DNA of 64,000 nucleotides from Actinoalloteichus caeruleus DSM 43889 (GTDB taxonomy: Bacteria; Actinomycetota; Actinomycetes; Mycobacteriales; Pseudonocardiaceae). Made by a program: the position numbers and the translations under genes. Positions 26,778 to 37,600 of this stretch are shown here, piece by piece. The stretch spans positions 992,001-1,056,000 of the forward strand of contig NZ_AUBJ02000001.1 in assembly GCF_000429185.2 (NCBI RefSeq), written 5' to 3'. The notes beneath the pieces are model-generated. The model saw only the letters and a list, made by a program, of their open reading frames with translations. It ran no database searches and was not told the origin of the DNA. Position 1 is the stretch's first letter; the number at the start of each line of letters is the position of its first letter.

Positions 26778-26806
26778 TTGACTATGACCCCACAGAGGGT
26801 TATAAA
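26778..26806 (+). promoter_or_regulatory. Near-consensus sigma-70-type promoter
   Basis: TTGACT at 26778-26783 and TATAAA at 26801-26806 are separated by exactly 17 bp, in DNA much richer in A/T than its surroundings. It lies about 40 bases before the ATG at 26848. Part-palindromic GACCCC/GGGGTT stretches around the -10 box could be an operator for the ribbon-helix-helix protein it drives. That regulation is inferred. Confidence 0.75.
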
Positions 26807-26847
26807 TGGGGTTAGTTAGACCTTGCTTGATGGAAGGAGGGGCTGCG

Positions 26848-27600
26848 ATGCCGAAAATCAACGTGTATCTACCCGATGACCTGGCCGACGGAGTCAAGGC
26901 AACTGGGGTGCCTGTCTCGGCGATCTGTCAGCGGGCGCTGGAGCAGTCGGTTCGGCGCGTGAGCTCGATCCGGGCAACCGTGCTGGGTGACCTGGAGGCC
27001 AACGACCCAACGGCTGAGCTCTCGCAGTTCACCGAACGCACGCGCACCGCGATCAAACTCGGTATCGAGCAAGCGCGGGAGAGCCGGACCGCCAGTGTCG
27101 GCACGGAACACCTCCTGAACGGAATGCTCACCGAAGGGACCAATCTCGCCCTGCACGTGCTGCACGCCATGGAGGTCGATCCCGCTCACGTGGGCCGGGC
27201 GCTGGCCAACGCCTCGCCAGCGCCGGAGAGTTCCGAAACCCCGGCGGCGACACAGTTCAGCGGTCCCGCAGCCAACGCGCTGGAGTTGACAGTGATCGAG
27301 GCTCTCGGGCTGGGACACAACTACGTCGGCTGCGAACACCTCCTGCTCGGCCTGATCAGCGAATCCGACGGCACCGCCGGGCACGTACTGCGGGAGCTGG
27401 GCATCGACCTGCGCTCCACCCGCCGGACGGTCGTGGCCGCACTCACCGGCTACACCCACCTCCGTGCCCAAACGAGCACCACATCCCCGGCGGATGCGGC
27501 GACCATGATCGCCACCATGGTCCGTCAGGAGCTGCGCCCCATCGTCGATCGCATCGAGCGACTGGAGCAGCAGACTGGCCTGACCGCCGAGGAGGGTTAG
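26848..27600 (+). CDS. Ribbon-helix-helix protein with Clp N-terminal repeats
   Basis: The 250-residue protein begins with a short strand-helix-helix (MPKINVYLPDDLADGVKATG, then VPVSAICQRALEQSVRRV), like RHH DNA-binding or antitoxin domains. A double Clp_N domain follows (about 70-210; ASVGTEHLLNGMLTEGTNLA and HNYVGCEHLLLGLISESDGT), and then a short coiled-coil tail. Clp_N normally recruits substrates to ClpA or ClpC, but no ATPase module is present. A role as adaptor, sensor or autoregulator is likely but unproven. GGAAGGAGG precedes the ATG and a strong promoter lies upstream. It leads a three-gene unit. Confidence 0.8.
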   Translation: MPKINVYLPDDLADGVKATGVPVSAICQRALEQSVRRVSSIRATVLGDLEANDPTAELSQFTERTRTAIKLGIEQARESRTASVGTEHLLNGMLTEGTNLALHVLHAMEVDPAHVGRALANASPAPESSETPAATQFSGPAANALELTVIEALGLGHNYVGCEHLLLGLISESDGTAGHVLRELGIDLRSTRRTVVAALTGYTHLRAQTSTTSPADAATMIATMVRQELRPIVDRIERLEQQTGLTAEEG

Positions 27601-27708
27601 GTGTCCGCTAAGGACCCGCTGGTGCGGGAACTGCGGCGAATCCTCCTGCGTGCCGGGATAACCCTGCTGGCTGCGCTCCTGGTGATCGTCATGACGGGAG
27701 GGATGTGA
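27601..27708 (+). CDS. 35-aa single-pass membrane peptide
   Basis: GTG 27601 follows the previous stop directly. The peptide has a basic N-terminus (KDPLVRELRRILLRAG) and one hydrophobic helix (ITLLAALLVIVM), and its TGA overlaps the next ATG by one base. It should sit in the membrane with the N-terminus inside. The tight packing and the GGAGGGTTAG just upstream support translation. Function is unknown; it may link the neighbouring proteins to the membrane. Confidence 0.6.
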   Translation: MSAKDPLVRELRRILLRAGITLLAALLVIVMTGGM

Positions 27709-28682
27709 TGTCCCGCGTGCTGCTCGTGGCCACCGGCGACACGATCGCCTACCTCCAGCACTCCGGCCGGCCCGCGATCGCGACCGGAACCGAACTGCTC
27801 TCCGCCGCAGGCGCCCACATGCCAGCAGTCGACGTGCATGCCGAGGACGTCATGGCCGAGCCCAGCTGGGACACCTCACCAGCCACGATGCTCACCCTGG
27901 CACGCCGAGCGCACACCGCCCTCGCCAGCGACGGATTCGACGGCGTGGTCGTCACCCACGGCATCGACACCCTCGAAGAAACGGCCTTCCTCACCGACCT
28001 GACCACCGGCCCCGTCGCCGCACACGGCGGCATCGTGTTCACCGGCGCCAGCCGCTGCCTCGACGAACCCGGCAGCGACGGCCCGCACAACCTCGCCGCC
28101 GCCATCACTACAGCCGCTGACCCCGCAATACGTGGCCTCGGAACTCTTGTCTGCTTCAACCGCGAACTGCACGCCGCCCGCTGGGCAACTCTGACAAACA
28201 CCACCAGCGCATCGGGGTTCTCCTCAGCACCGCACCCACCGCTCGGGCAGGTGACCCGCACAGACGGCATCACCATCACGGCAGCCCCGCCAGCCCGCCC
28301 TGCTCCCATCGAGGCACCACCCGAAACCGACGTCGCCCTGATCAAGACCTATCCAGGCATCACGCCATCACTGCTCACCACCGCAGTCGATGCCGGCGCG
28401 AGAGGCATCGTGCTCGAAGGCACCGGAACAGGGAACGTCCCCGTCGAACTGTTCACCACCATCAGCGAACTCACCGAATGGGACATCCCCATCGTCCTCG
28501 CATCCCGCGCTCGCACCCATCCCACGGCCCATGCCCACCCGCACGATGGAACCGGACTCGCCACCAAAGTCGGCGCCATCAGCGCCCGAGGCCTCACCCC
28601 CACCCACGCACGCATCGCCCTCATGGTCGCCCTCGGAGCCGGTGGAGTAGAAGCAGTACGCGCATGGTTCGAGGAACTCTGA
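27708..28682 (+). CDS. Asparaginase/glutaminase-family protein
   Basis: The 324-residue protein has the family order. The N-terminal loop is VATGDTIAYLQ, where ATGGTIA is usual, so the nucleophile Thr is kept and the second Gly is changed to Asp. The second site is VVTHGIDTLEETAFL, where HGTDT is usual, so the catalytic Thr of that pair has become Ile. A normal C-terminal domain follows (KTYPGITPSLL). It is either a divergent amidase or an altered, ligand-binding version. It overlaps the membrane-peptide gene by one base and is the last gene of the unit. The two motif changes set it apart from ordinary type II asparaginases. Confidence 0.82.
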   Translation: MSRVLLVATGDTIAYLQHSGRPAIATGTELLSAAGAHMPAVDVHAEDVMAEPSWDTSPATMLTLARRAHTALASDGFDGVVVTHGIDTLEETAFLTDLTTGPVAAHGGIVFTGASRCLDEPGSDGPHNLAAAITTAADPAIRGLGTLVCFNRELHAARWATLTNTTSASGFSSAPHPPLGQVTRTDGITITAAPPARPAPIEAPPETDVALIKTYPGITPSLLTTAVDAGARGIVLEGTGTGNVPVELFTTISELTEWDIPIVLASRARTHPTAHAHPHDGTGLATKVGAISARGLTPTHARIALMVALGAGGVEAVRAWFEEL

Positions 28683-28926
28683 CCAGCGCCCAGCCACCGA
28701 AACCGGCCGAATACCACATGGCTTGAATACTGTTACTCCGCCAGTTCGATAGGGCCCGTTGTCCCGGCCCCGCCCTCGGCGGGTCCAAACCAACACCGCA
28801 CCCTCATTCCGCACTCGGCTGCTGGCCGGCATACTGGTACGGAGGCAGTCGGTGGTGGCACGAAGGGGCAGCAGGAAAGTGAATGAGAATCAACCCTGCC
28901 GCTCGTAAGGCCGTAGGTCAGGAAGT

Positions 28927-29075
28927 GTCGTCCCGCGCACTCGGGGCTGTTCCGCTCCTTCCAGCGGGTCCCGGTGCCACGGGGCCGTCGTCCCCGCGCA
29001 CGCGGGGCTGTTCCGCCGGCCGGCTGGCCGGCGGCTTCGCCTACGGGGTCGTCCCCGCGCACGCGGGGCTCTTCC
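28927..29075 (+). CRISPR. Three-repeat type I-E CRISPR relic
   Basis: Three repeats lie at 28927-28953 (27 nt, one base deleted and one changed), 28987-29014 and 29048-29075 (28 nt each, differing at one base). Each carries the CCCCGCGCACGCGGGG palindrome typical of actinobacterial type I-E repeats. Both spacers are exactly 33 nt (28954-28986 and 29015-29047), giving the 61-base period of type I-E. No fourth repeat is found on either side and no cas gene is in the window, so this is a short orphan or decayed array. Confidence 0.85.
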
Positions 29076-29340
29076 TGCGACCAGAGGTGTACCGGGGGTT
29101 GTCGAGCGTCGCGCGGACCTCGCTGCCCTACCTGCCAGCGACAGGCCGGTGCCGGTTCCGGGCCTGGCCGCGCCTCGGGGGAACGTGGGGCGGCTGGCGG
29201 CGTACTGGGCGCGCGCTCGCACCGCTGGCGGTCCCGAGGTCACCGAGTCCTGATTCCGCTGTCCTCGGGAACGACCACTGTCGTGAGCGACCCGGCTGAG
29301 CCCGCCACGCGGGTTGGCTGAAACGGATCCAGACCATCAT

Positions 29341-31629
29341 TCACAGGGGCAGGTATGGGCTGGGCTTGCCGTGCCAGCTGATCCGCAGCGTGTCGCGGGC
29401 ACGGGTGGCGGCAACGAACAGCAGGGAACGTGCTTTACGCTCCTCACGAGCCGCGCGCTGGTGGTCCTCCTCTCGGTAACGCTCGATCACGGCCGTGCGG
29501 GGAATGACGCCGTCGCGCACGCCGACTATCGCCAGCTTCTGGTACTCAAGTCCCTTGAACCGGTGCATGGTGCCGACGTGAACCTCGCCATCCCCTTTGG
29601 GGCCGTCCTTGGACAGTTCCGCGCAACTGATCCCGACCTGCGTCGCGAGGTAGTGCATGACCTGGCTGACCATGTCGCGTTCCGCCACGCAGACGGCCAC
29701 GTCACCTCGTGGGTCGCGCCGAACTCCGTTGTCTCCGGTGGACATTTCCGCGCGCCAGCTCGTCAGGACCGCGCCGAGCCGAACCAGTTCGTCGTCCCAC
29801 GATTGGCAGGCCACCAGGTCAGGGGTCGGACCAGTGAGCACCGAGCGGTAGCCGTCGAGGGTGTCGGCACCATCGTCAAGGTTGTCGTAGGAGACCTTCC
29901 GCGGGTCGACGACTCCGATCGCACGAGCGAGGATTTCCCGCGTGGTGCGGTAGCTGAGGGTCAGTCGTGTGGAACGCCCACGAATGTTGATGCCCACCGT
30001 CCCGAGGGTGACCTGGTGGTCGTAGATGCGTTGGTGGGTGTCACCCGCGATGAACAGGTCATTCGGCCTCCTCGGAACCATCGCACGCAACATCTTCCAG
30101 TGGGCGGCGCGGAGATCCTGCGCCTCGTCGACGACGACGTGCTGGTAACGGTGGCGGAGGTAGCGCCTGCCGGAACTGTCGTCCGGCTGCGCCGTGTCAC
30201 CCCCGCCAACAGCCTGGTTGTTCTGCCGTTCCTCGATTCTCGCGGCCCGCTCCATCTCGAAGCGAGCGGCCCGTTCCGCCGCTTGGCCCCAGGTTTCCAC
30301 ACCTTCCTTCTCCAGGCGCGCCGTGAACTGTTCCAGCAGTTTCCAGACTTGGTTGCGTTCGGGGCGGGTGAGCGAACGCCCGCGGCCCGCGCGCCGGGCG
30401 TCGAAGTACGCCTTGCGGGTGTTCAATGATTGACCGAGGACTACTTGGTCCCATTCCTCCAGAAGGAATTCGGCGTTCCAGCGTTGCTCGTCGATTTCGG
30501 CGAGCATCTGCCGGAGAATGTTGAGCGCCACGGTGTCGTAGACACGTTGCCTGCTGATGCCGACGCCGCTGTTCTCACTGAGGACCCGCGCGGCGAGCTG
30601 GTCAATGTGGGTGATCTCGACGCGGTCCAGCAGTTCGGGCTCCAGCAGCGAGGCAAGGCGGGCCCGCAGGTCGGTGGTGAGGTTCTTCGTGAAGGTGGTC
30701 AGCAGGATCGGCTGGGTTGACCCTGGCGGCAACTGTTCCGCTAGGTGCTTGACCCTGTGCAGGGCGACGATGGTCTTACCGGTTCCTGGCCCCCCGGAGA
30801 CGCGGGCTGGTCCGTTGTAGTGGCGGCGGACGAGCTTGGCCTGACTGGGGTGGAGGAAGATCTTCCAGGCACGGAAGTCACCCTCCTCGATCGCGGCCTT
30901 GAGATCCTCGTCGAAGGTGGTGACCGTGGTGCGCGCGACGGCCGCGCTGAGGTTGTCGGCGTAGTCGTTGCCGAGTTCGACCTCGACCTGGGCCGTGATC
31001 TCCCGACGGACGTCGTCCATCGGCATGCCCGCCGCGAGGCCGTAGAGGACGTCCTTGGACAGCAGCGGTGCGCCCGAGAGCAGCTGGTCGAGCTCACCGC
31101 TGTCGGTGACGGCGAGGGCCAGGTCGATCAGTTGCTCCGCGACGCCGAGGCCGCGCAGGTCCTCGGCGGTGATGTTGGTGAGAAGCGGGGTCAGGGGTTC
31201 GCTCGGCGTGGCTGGTGTGGTTCGGGGTCCTTCGGCTTCCACTTCGACGGGTGTGAGCGTCACGCCGGCTCGCCTCAGCACGCTTTCACCGACCACCGAC
31301 AGGTCTACGAACTCGATCTCGCCGGTCACCCGGTTGACCGCGACGGACAGCTCCTCGTACACGTTCTTGCGGTGGCGGACAGCGATGACGAGCCAGTTCT
31401 CCCGTCCCCGCTCGTCAACGCCCGTCTTGGCGAGCAGCGCGCGGTAGGACTGATCGATCTTGGCACGGAAGACCCGGCGATCACCTTTGAGCGGCTTGAG
31501 GTCGAGACCAGGGTGGTCGGGGTTGTCCCGGAAGAGGTGGCAGAAGTCGTAGAACTTCGCCTTCACCGAACGGTCGAGCTTGTACAGCTCCTGTTCGGCC
31601 TTCTGGTAGAGGCTGATCCGTGCGGTCAT
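29341..31629 (-). CDS. RelE-like domain fused to UvrD-family helicase
   Basis: The 762-residue protein starts with a RelE/ParE-like fold of about 100 residues (SLYQKAEQELYKLDRSVKAK, then LKPLKGDRRVFRAKIDQSYR, then AVRHRKNVYEEL). A linker and a superfamily 1 helicase follow: Walker A GGPGTGKT near 281, DEAQD near 500, GDTHQRIYDH, LSYRTTREIL, GTMHRFKGLEYQ and VAATRARDTL. All helicase motifs are intact. UvrD-like enzymes unwind or clear DNA, while RelE-type domains cut mRNA or act as binding modules. ATG 31629 overlaps the stop of the giant helicase gene by 4 bases, making this the last gene of the defence operon. It occupies the place that drmC has in DISARM. Confidence 0.85.
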   Translation of the reverse strand: MTARISLYQKAEQELYKLDRSVKAKFYDFCHLFRDNPDHPGLDLKPLKGDRRVFRAKIDQSYRALLAKTGVDERGRENWLVIAVRHRKNVYEELSVAVNRVTGEIEFVDLSVVGESVLRRAGVTLTPVEVEAEGPRTTPATPSEPLTPLLTNITAEDLRGLGVAEQLIDLALAVTDSGELDQLLSGAPLLSKDVLYGLAAGMPMDDVRREITAQVEVELGNDYADNLSAAVARTTVTTFDEDLKAAIEEGDFRAWKIFLHPSQAKLVRRHYNGPARVSGGPGTGKTIVALHRVKHLAEQLPPGSTQPILLTTFTKNLTTDLRARLASLLEPELLDRVEITHIDQLAARVLSENSGVGISRQRVYDTVALNILRQMLAEIDEQRWNAEFLLEEWDQVVLGQSLNTRKAYFDARRAGRGRSLTRPERNQVWKLLEQFTARLEKEGVETWGQAAERAARFEMERAARIEERQNNQAVGGGDTAQPDDSSGRRYLRHRYQHVVVDEAQDLRAAHWKMLRAMVPRRPNDLFIAGDTHQRIYDHQVTLGTVGINIRGRSTRLTLSYRTTREILARAIGVVDPRKVSYDNLDDGADTLDGYRSVLTGPTPDLVACQSWDDELVRLGAVLTSWRAEMSTGDNGVRRDPRGDVAVCVAERDMVSQVMHYLATQVGISCAELSKDGPKGDGEVHVGTMHRFKGLEYQKLAIVGVRDGVIPRTAVIERYREEDHQRAAREERKARSLLFVAATRARDTLRISWHGKPSPYLPL

Positions 31630-34600
31630 CGGGCGGCGGTACCTTCCGCGTCGGGGAGCAGGTCGAGGAGCGAGTCGAGGTGGTCGAGCCAGTCGTGCGC
31701 GGAACGAGCCGTCCATCCGGCCTCCACGTACGCGCGATCGCGGTTCATCGCCTCCACGTCGTGATCGCCATCGGGTTCGCTGACTACGGCGACACGGACA
31801 CGGGAATCGGGCCATGCGAAATCCGCCTGCCAACGCGGCTCGCCGAGTTCATGGCCGAACACAGGTGCCCGTTTGCCGTGTTCGGCCAGTAGCGCGGCAA
31901 GTCTGGTCAGCGCTGACTCCGGTTCGTCCTCCTCGAGGATTGGCAGGATTTCCTCATCCCATGAGGCGTCCCTCGGCAGACGTGCTACGCCCTGTGCGGT
32001 GACTGACAGTGCGTGGTCCGGTTCCGCGTTCTCTCGCGGCGTTGTGGGTTCGGTGGGGAGACTGAGCTTTTCCCTGCCGCCGCACACGTGGAGGGTCTCG
32101 ACCGGAAATGCGGGAGCCCGGCCGGTGGTGAGTTGCACGCCGTCGCCCTCCGCATGGGAGAGGAACTGCAGCAGGTTCGTCCAGTAGAGCCAGGAACGCC
32201 AGCGAAGCTTGTTCTCGTCGGCCCGCAGCGCCTCGGCGCTGTCGTCGAGGATGGCGATGGCGCTCCAGCGTGTCTCGACCTCGGAAGCCTCGTCGTGGGT
32301 GTCGAAGGCGAAGACGAGAGGCAACCCACTCTGGTCAGTGCCACGCATGACGTGCCACGGTCCCGCGTTCGCGGAGGCCACGTCGACCTCACGTCCGGCG
32401 AGCTCGGCCCGCAGCGCTACCTCCACGCCGGCCCGATCGACTCCTTGGTGGACCGGGGTGGGTGAGGTCGCCAGCAGTCCTGCCACCAAGGCTTTGGCGC
32501 GCCGTGCCCACAGCATCGGGTCGGGACGTCGTAGGTAGGCGAGCAGGGAGCTGATCGGGTTGACGAACACGGCGTCCGCCAGCTGGGCGCGCTGTCCGCC
32601 CGAGACTTCGTAAAGTCCCTTGGCAGCGTCCTGAGCACGTCCCCGGTACGGAGGCCACACCGGCTTGGTCCGCGTGTTTCGTTGCTCGAACAGGTCGAGG
32701 TCATCCCACGTGATCTGGAAAACCACTCGTCCGTCAATGCGTAGCTGGTTGCGCTTGTCGCAGTCATCCGCCAACCGGTTGTGGCGCGGGGTCGCGTGGT
32801 AACGGTGGCCGTCCAGGTAGACAGTCACGCTGTGCCTCGGACCGTCGACCCGCTCGAACGTGAAGTCCGTGCGGGTGCGGTCCAGGTCCTGCTGCGCCGT
32901 CAAACGCCAGTTGATGACGCCGTGGGTATCCGCGAACCGGAGGTAGCCACTGGCCCGGCCATCCTCGTCCAGTGTGGCGTTCTCGTCAGTGTGAACCCAT
33001 CCACGTAATGCCGCCAGGAACCGGGCCTCAAGGTCAGACTCCACCTGCTTGTCCAGGCCAATCAACCCGGTGTGCGGAACCTTCTCCACCGCCCACGTAT
33101 CGGCAAGAGTCCTACCGTGGTCGTCGACGGTGCCCAGGAGGTCACCGAGGATCTCCAGGGCCTCACGACGGGAGACGATGTCCTGGTAACGCTCGTCGGT
33201 GTAACGGTGCAGGCACCGGTGGCAGGCAAGCCGGCCCTCGTCCTTGCACTGGCAGGTGAGCAGGGTCCGGCGGGCGTCGGCCAGAGTAGCCCTGAACGCA
33301 AGTGGATCGGTGAGCCTGTGCAGGTATCCCGTGCCGCCGGGCAGCCGGTCGAAGAGAACGAGGAAGTGGCGCCGCTCCCCCGTCTCCGGGTCCGGCATCG
33401 ACGCCACGGTCGTGTCCAGATGTTGGGGGTCTCCACCGAAGTGCCTGTCCACGCCCAGCCGGAGGGCGGCGCGGAACGAGTACGCCTTCTCGTCGATGAG
33501 CACGGTCGCTGCGGGCAGCAGCACGCGCAGCGCCTCGGTACGCAGCTGGTGCGCGAGCAGTACCGGCACCTGCTCCACGTTCCCCTGACGTCTTCCCCGC
33601 CGAAGCGGACACCAGGGCTGGTGGTGCTTGACCTTCGGGTTGCGGGCCGCGGACGAGGTCAAGGCATCCGTGTCGTGGTCGAAGACGGGTTTCCCGTCCG
33701 CTGTCGCCGCACCGCAGCCGGTACACACATGGAATGGGCTCAGCCGAACCGGCTGCCCGGCCAGGTCGTCCTCCAGACTCCTGTCGAAACGCGTGAGACC
33801 CACATTGACACGCCGGACCGTGGCACTCCGGCAGAAGTCGACACCGAATGTCTGCGTCGCGTGGCGCCACGACGTGCCGGGCTCGATCGCGTCGAGCGGG
33901 ATGTCCACCGCGTCGATGACGGTGTAGAACCGCCGGTCACGGTCGTCCTTGTCATCGCCGATCCGCGCATCCTCGCGCTTGCCCCTCGAGGTGACGGCAG
34001 CCGGCTCGACCACCCGATGCAGGCACGAGCCGTCGTCGGCGATGCGCGCGCTGCCGCACCGCGGGCAGGGTGACCGGTCCTCGACCGCGTTCTCCGTGCG
34101 CACGAAGCCACAGTCCTGGCAGAACCTCCAGTGCTGCCACTGGCGGTGGACGGTCGTGCCGATCTCCAGTCCGGTGATCTCGTGTTTGTACCCGTTGACG
34201 TAGAAGGTGTTGCCTGGCGCGAGCTCGGCCAACGCGTACCGCCGGGGCCGGTCATAGGACCGGAGTCTGGAGGTGAACCGCTCCTTCCCCGTCGCAGGGT
34301 CCGCACCCTCGGACCAGTAGAGGGTGGCGTTCAGCGTGGTCACGGTGTCGATCAGGGCGTAGTTCGGCAGTAGCCCGAGATCGCACATCGCGTTCTGCGC
34401 GGGCGTCATGCCATGCTCAAGCAGGCGTTTGCCGACCGCCCGCCGTTCGGCGTCGAGTTCGGCTTTCTGGCGCGCCTGCTCAGGATCGGACTCGTGCAGC
34501 TCACCGTGGGCTTCGTCAATCATCCGCAGGCGCGTACGCAGAATGTCCTCGTTGCGCCGCCAGCCGCGTTCAGCCTCCTCCACGGCGCTCCGCAGCCCCC

Positions 34601-37600
34601 TCGTCGCATAGGACCGCAGGTCGGCCTGTGCCTCCTCGTTCACCCCTGCCGGGAAGAGTGCCAGAAACCCCTCGACGAGCTGTTCTCCTTGGGCGAGGGC
34701 CACCTCTACCAGGTCAGCGAGGTATCCGGAAGGACCGAACAGCGCGGGAGCCTGTCGCGGCAGAGCACGCAGCGGAACACCGTCGCCCCGCAGCAGACGA
34801 CCCCGAGCGGCGAGGTCCAGCACGTGTGCCAGGTACTGACGACGCAGGATCTCGATCGCGGAGAGGTGACATCCGGGTGGCAGGACCCGCCCGTCGATCA
34901 TTTCCCTGGGCTGGTCCAGGAAGTAAAGGTCGCGGCGGCTGCGGTCGGCAATCGTCAGCAGGAAGGCGTTCCCGGTACGGCGGCCCGCACGGCCGACCTG
35001 CTGCGCGTAGCTGGCCGGGCGGCGCGGCAACGCCGCCAGCACGACGGCCGACAGGTCACCGATGTCGATACCCATTTCCAGTGTGGGCGTGCACGACAGC
35101 ACGTTGGGATCCTTGAATCCGGATCCGTGTTTGAACGCCGCCTCCACCCGCTCACGCTCAGGTCGGCTGAGCATGCCGGTGTGCTCGGCGGTGATGACCT
35201 GGTATGTGCCGGCCCGCCGGTACAGCCGCCGGTAGTAGTCACCACGGTAGTCGCGATCCCGCTGGTGAATGCCCAGCTCGGCAGGACGGTCCCCGGCGAC
35301 GAGACGGCCGGTGCGGCAGCGGTAGGAAGGGCAGGGCTGGCCGTGCCACTGCTCCAACAGTGACGGGTGCACCGTCTGCTCCCAGGAACACACGGGGCAA
35401 CGTACGAACGCCGTGTTCACCTCGTCGTCGGTCAACAACCGGATGTCGATGTGCCCCGGTCGCAGGCCGTAGATCCGGGCCGAGCTGTCCTTGGGCGTGC
35501 CGACCGACAGCAGACCGGCGGTGGCGAGCCCGGGCAGCAGCCGTCCCCAGAACGCCGGAACCTGCTCGCGCGGCAGCTCCAGGCACCGCTGCGCCCAACG
35601 CTCATACCAGGACAGGCGCCCAGTAGCGAAGTCGAACTCACTGGCGGCCTTGGGATGACCGAGCAGAAACCTCGGGGCCCCCACGCCCTTCGGGAACGCC
35701 CGCATCCCTGGCGGCCGGCCACCCCAGACGTGGTACCGACTGGTGCCCGCTTCCCGCAGGTACCCTTCCAGCCACCGGTGCTTGATCGCGCCACGAGTCC
35801 GCAACCGCTCGAGGAGTACGCGCAGAAACGCCAGGTATCGCCGGTCATCCTGCTCGTCAAAAACCAGACCGCCTCCTTGGCTCTCAAGGTGCGCGGCCTT
35901 GACGAGCTCCACCGCCGCGGCGGTGTCAGGGATTCGTACCTGGGCGGCGGCGGTGCGTGTCAGCTCGAGGGTACGGCCGTTGCGCGACCGGAAGCCGAAC
36001 TCCATCAACGCTTCGAAAGCGAGCCGCTCGCCGACTAACCGCCAGGTCCTGAGATCACCACCTCGCCCCTGCCCCGAGAGCAGCCGTTCCACCCCCCGGT
36101 GGTCGTGCAGGTCGGTTGGTACGACAGCGCTCAAGGTCCTCGGATCGGTGGTCGCCGCGACAACGTCGGCGATCAGGTCGTTCAGGGAGGTCGGCCGTTC
36201 CTCGGACAGGTGCTTCTTCAGCAGCGCACGCAGGGAGAACGTGTACGAACGACTGGCGACGAACCCCGCCCGGTGCGCGGCGTCCTGCACCGAGTCGTTG
36301 AACATCAACGTCTTGTCCTCGGCCTGGTCCTCGTCGAGCTCTCCGCCGGTGAAGAGCTGGGTGACCGATGCCGCCGCGAGGGCCGCGGCGCCAGTTCCGA
36401 GATACCGGATCGCGTTGCGCTCTCCGCATGCCGGGCACCAGTCCTCAGCGGCCGCGGTGTTGGCGGTTTCGCCGACGTTGACCAGAACGAAGGTCGAGTC
36501 GCACGCTGTCAGACGTGGTTCCCCCGTCGCCTGTTCGTAGTCCTTCGTCGGGCTGGGCGGTCTCAGGCGACGTTCCGGGCCGTCCAGCACCCGCACGAAT
36601 CCACCCGCGCCGTGGGCGAGTGCACCCTTGTCCCTGCTGGGTCGGGCCGCTACGGCCGTCGGTGCGATGCCGGAGCCGTCACGCGCTTCTCGGTCGGTCG
36701 CGGCGATCAGGTTGCGGACCCTGATCTTGTCCTGACTGGTCGAGGCTCGCCGGATCTTGTGACTGTCGAACTCCACCACTTGGTCGTCGCTCTCGGGGGA
36801 GAACACCGCCCATCCGGAACGCCCGCAGTCGCGGCAGTAGATCGCGGGGAGGAACAGGTTCGCGGACTGCCCGGATGTCGCGACCGTCATCGGAGCGGTA
36901 CGGCCATGGCTCGCGCCCTGCGCGTCGTTCGTGCCGGCTGTGTCCCACCGGAACTCCGCCTTCGGCCAGGGCAACACGCCACGGACGAGCCGGGACACCG
37001 AGCGGGCCCACTGGTGTACCTCGACATGCGCGAACGGACGCGATCGTTCTGGAGTGGATTCGGGGTCACGCGCCATCGAGAGCAGCCCCACGAACCGCGC
37101 AAGAGCTTTGGCCGCCACCTCCGGATGACGGGTGATCGCCTGGACCCACGACTGGGCGCCAGTACGCCACATCATGTCCAGGATCTCGGAGCCCGTCCGA
37201 ACCACACCGTCCAGCGACCGTAGGACCGCCGAGGTGAGCATGTGCTTCTTGAGGTTCGCCCCGAGTACGAACGGGTTCAGATCTCGTGTTCCGGTGACCG
37301 CCTCGACCAGATCCGCCAACGCCTCCTCATCGGTCCCCGGGTCAGGCAGGGCGGCGAGCTGCTCGGGCAGGGGGAACGGAAGGACCGGATCGAAATCCTG
37401 GACGGGGATGAACTCGTCGACCGGCTGCCGGTTCTCGCCGATCACCGCGTCGGAGGTGAACTCGGTACCGAAGACCTGCGTGGCGACGTCGAGTAGGGTG
37501 CTGGTGTCGGCGCCGATATCGGAGACCAAGGTCGCGGAGGTGGCCACCGGGCAGATGCGGCCGAGTGGACGAGCGGGCTCGGGTGTCCCGACAGCGGCAG

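Noticed and set aside
29076-29140. Possible fourth CRISPR repeat one period to the right
   Set aside because: The expected position (about 29109) lacks the CCCCGCGC palindrome; only the first few bases agree.
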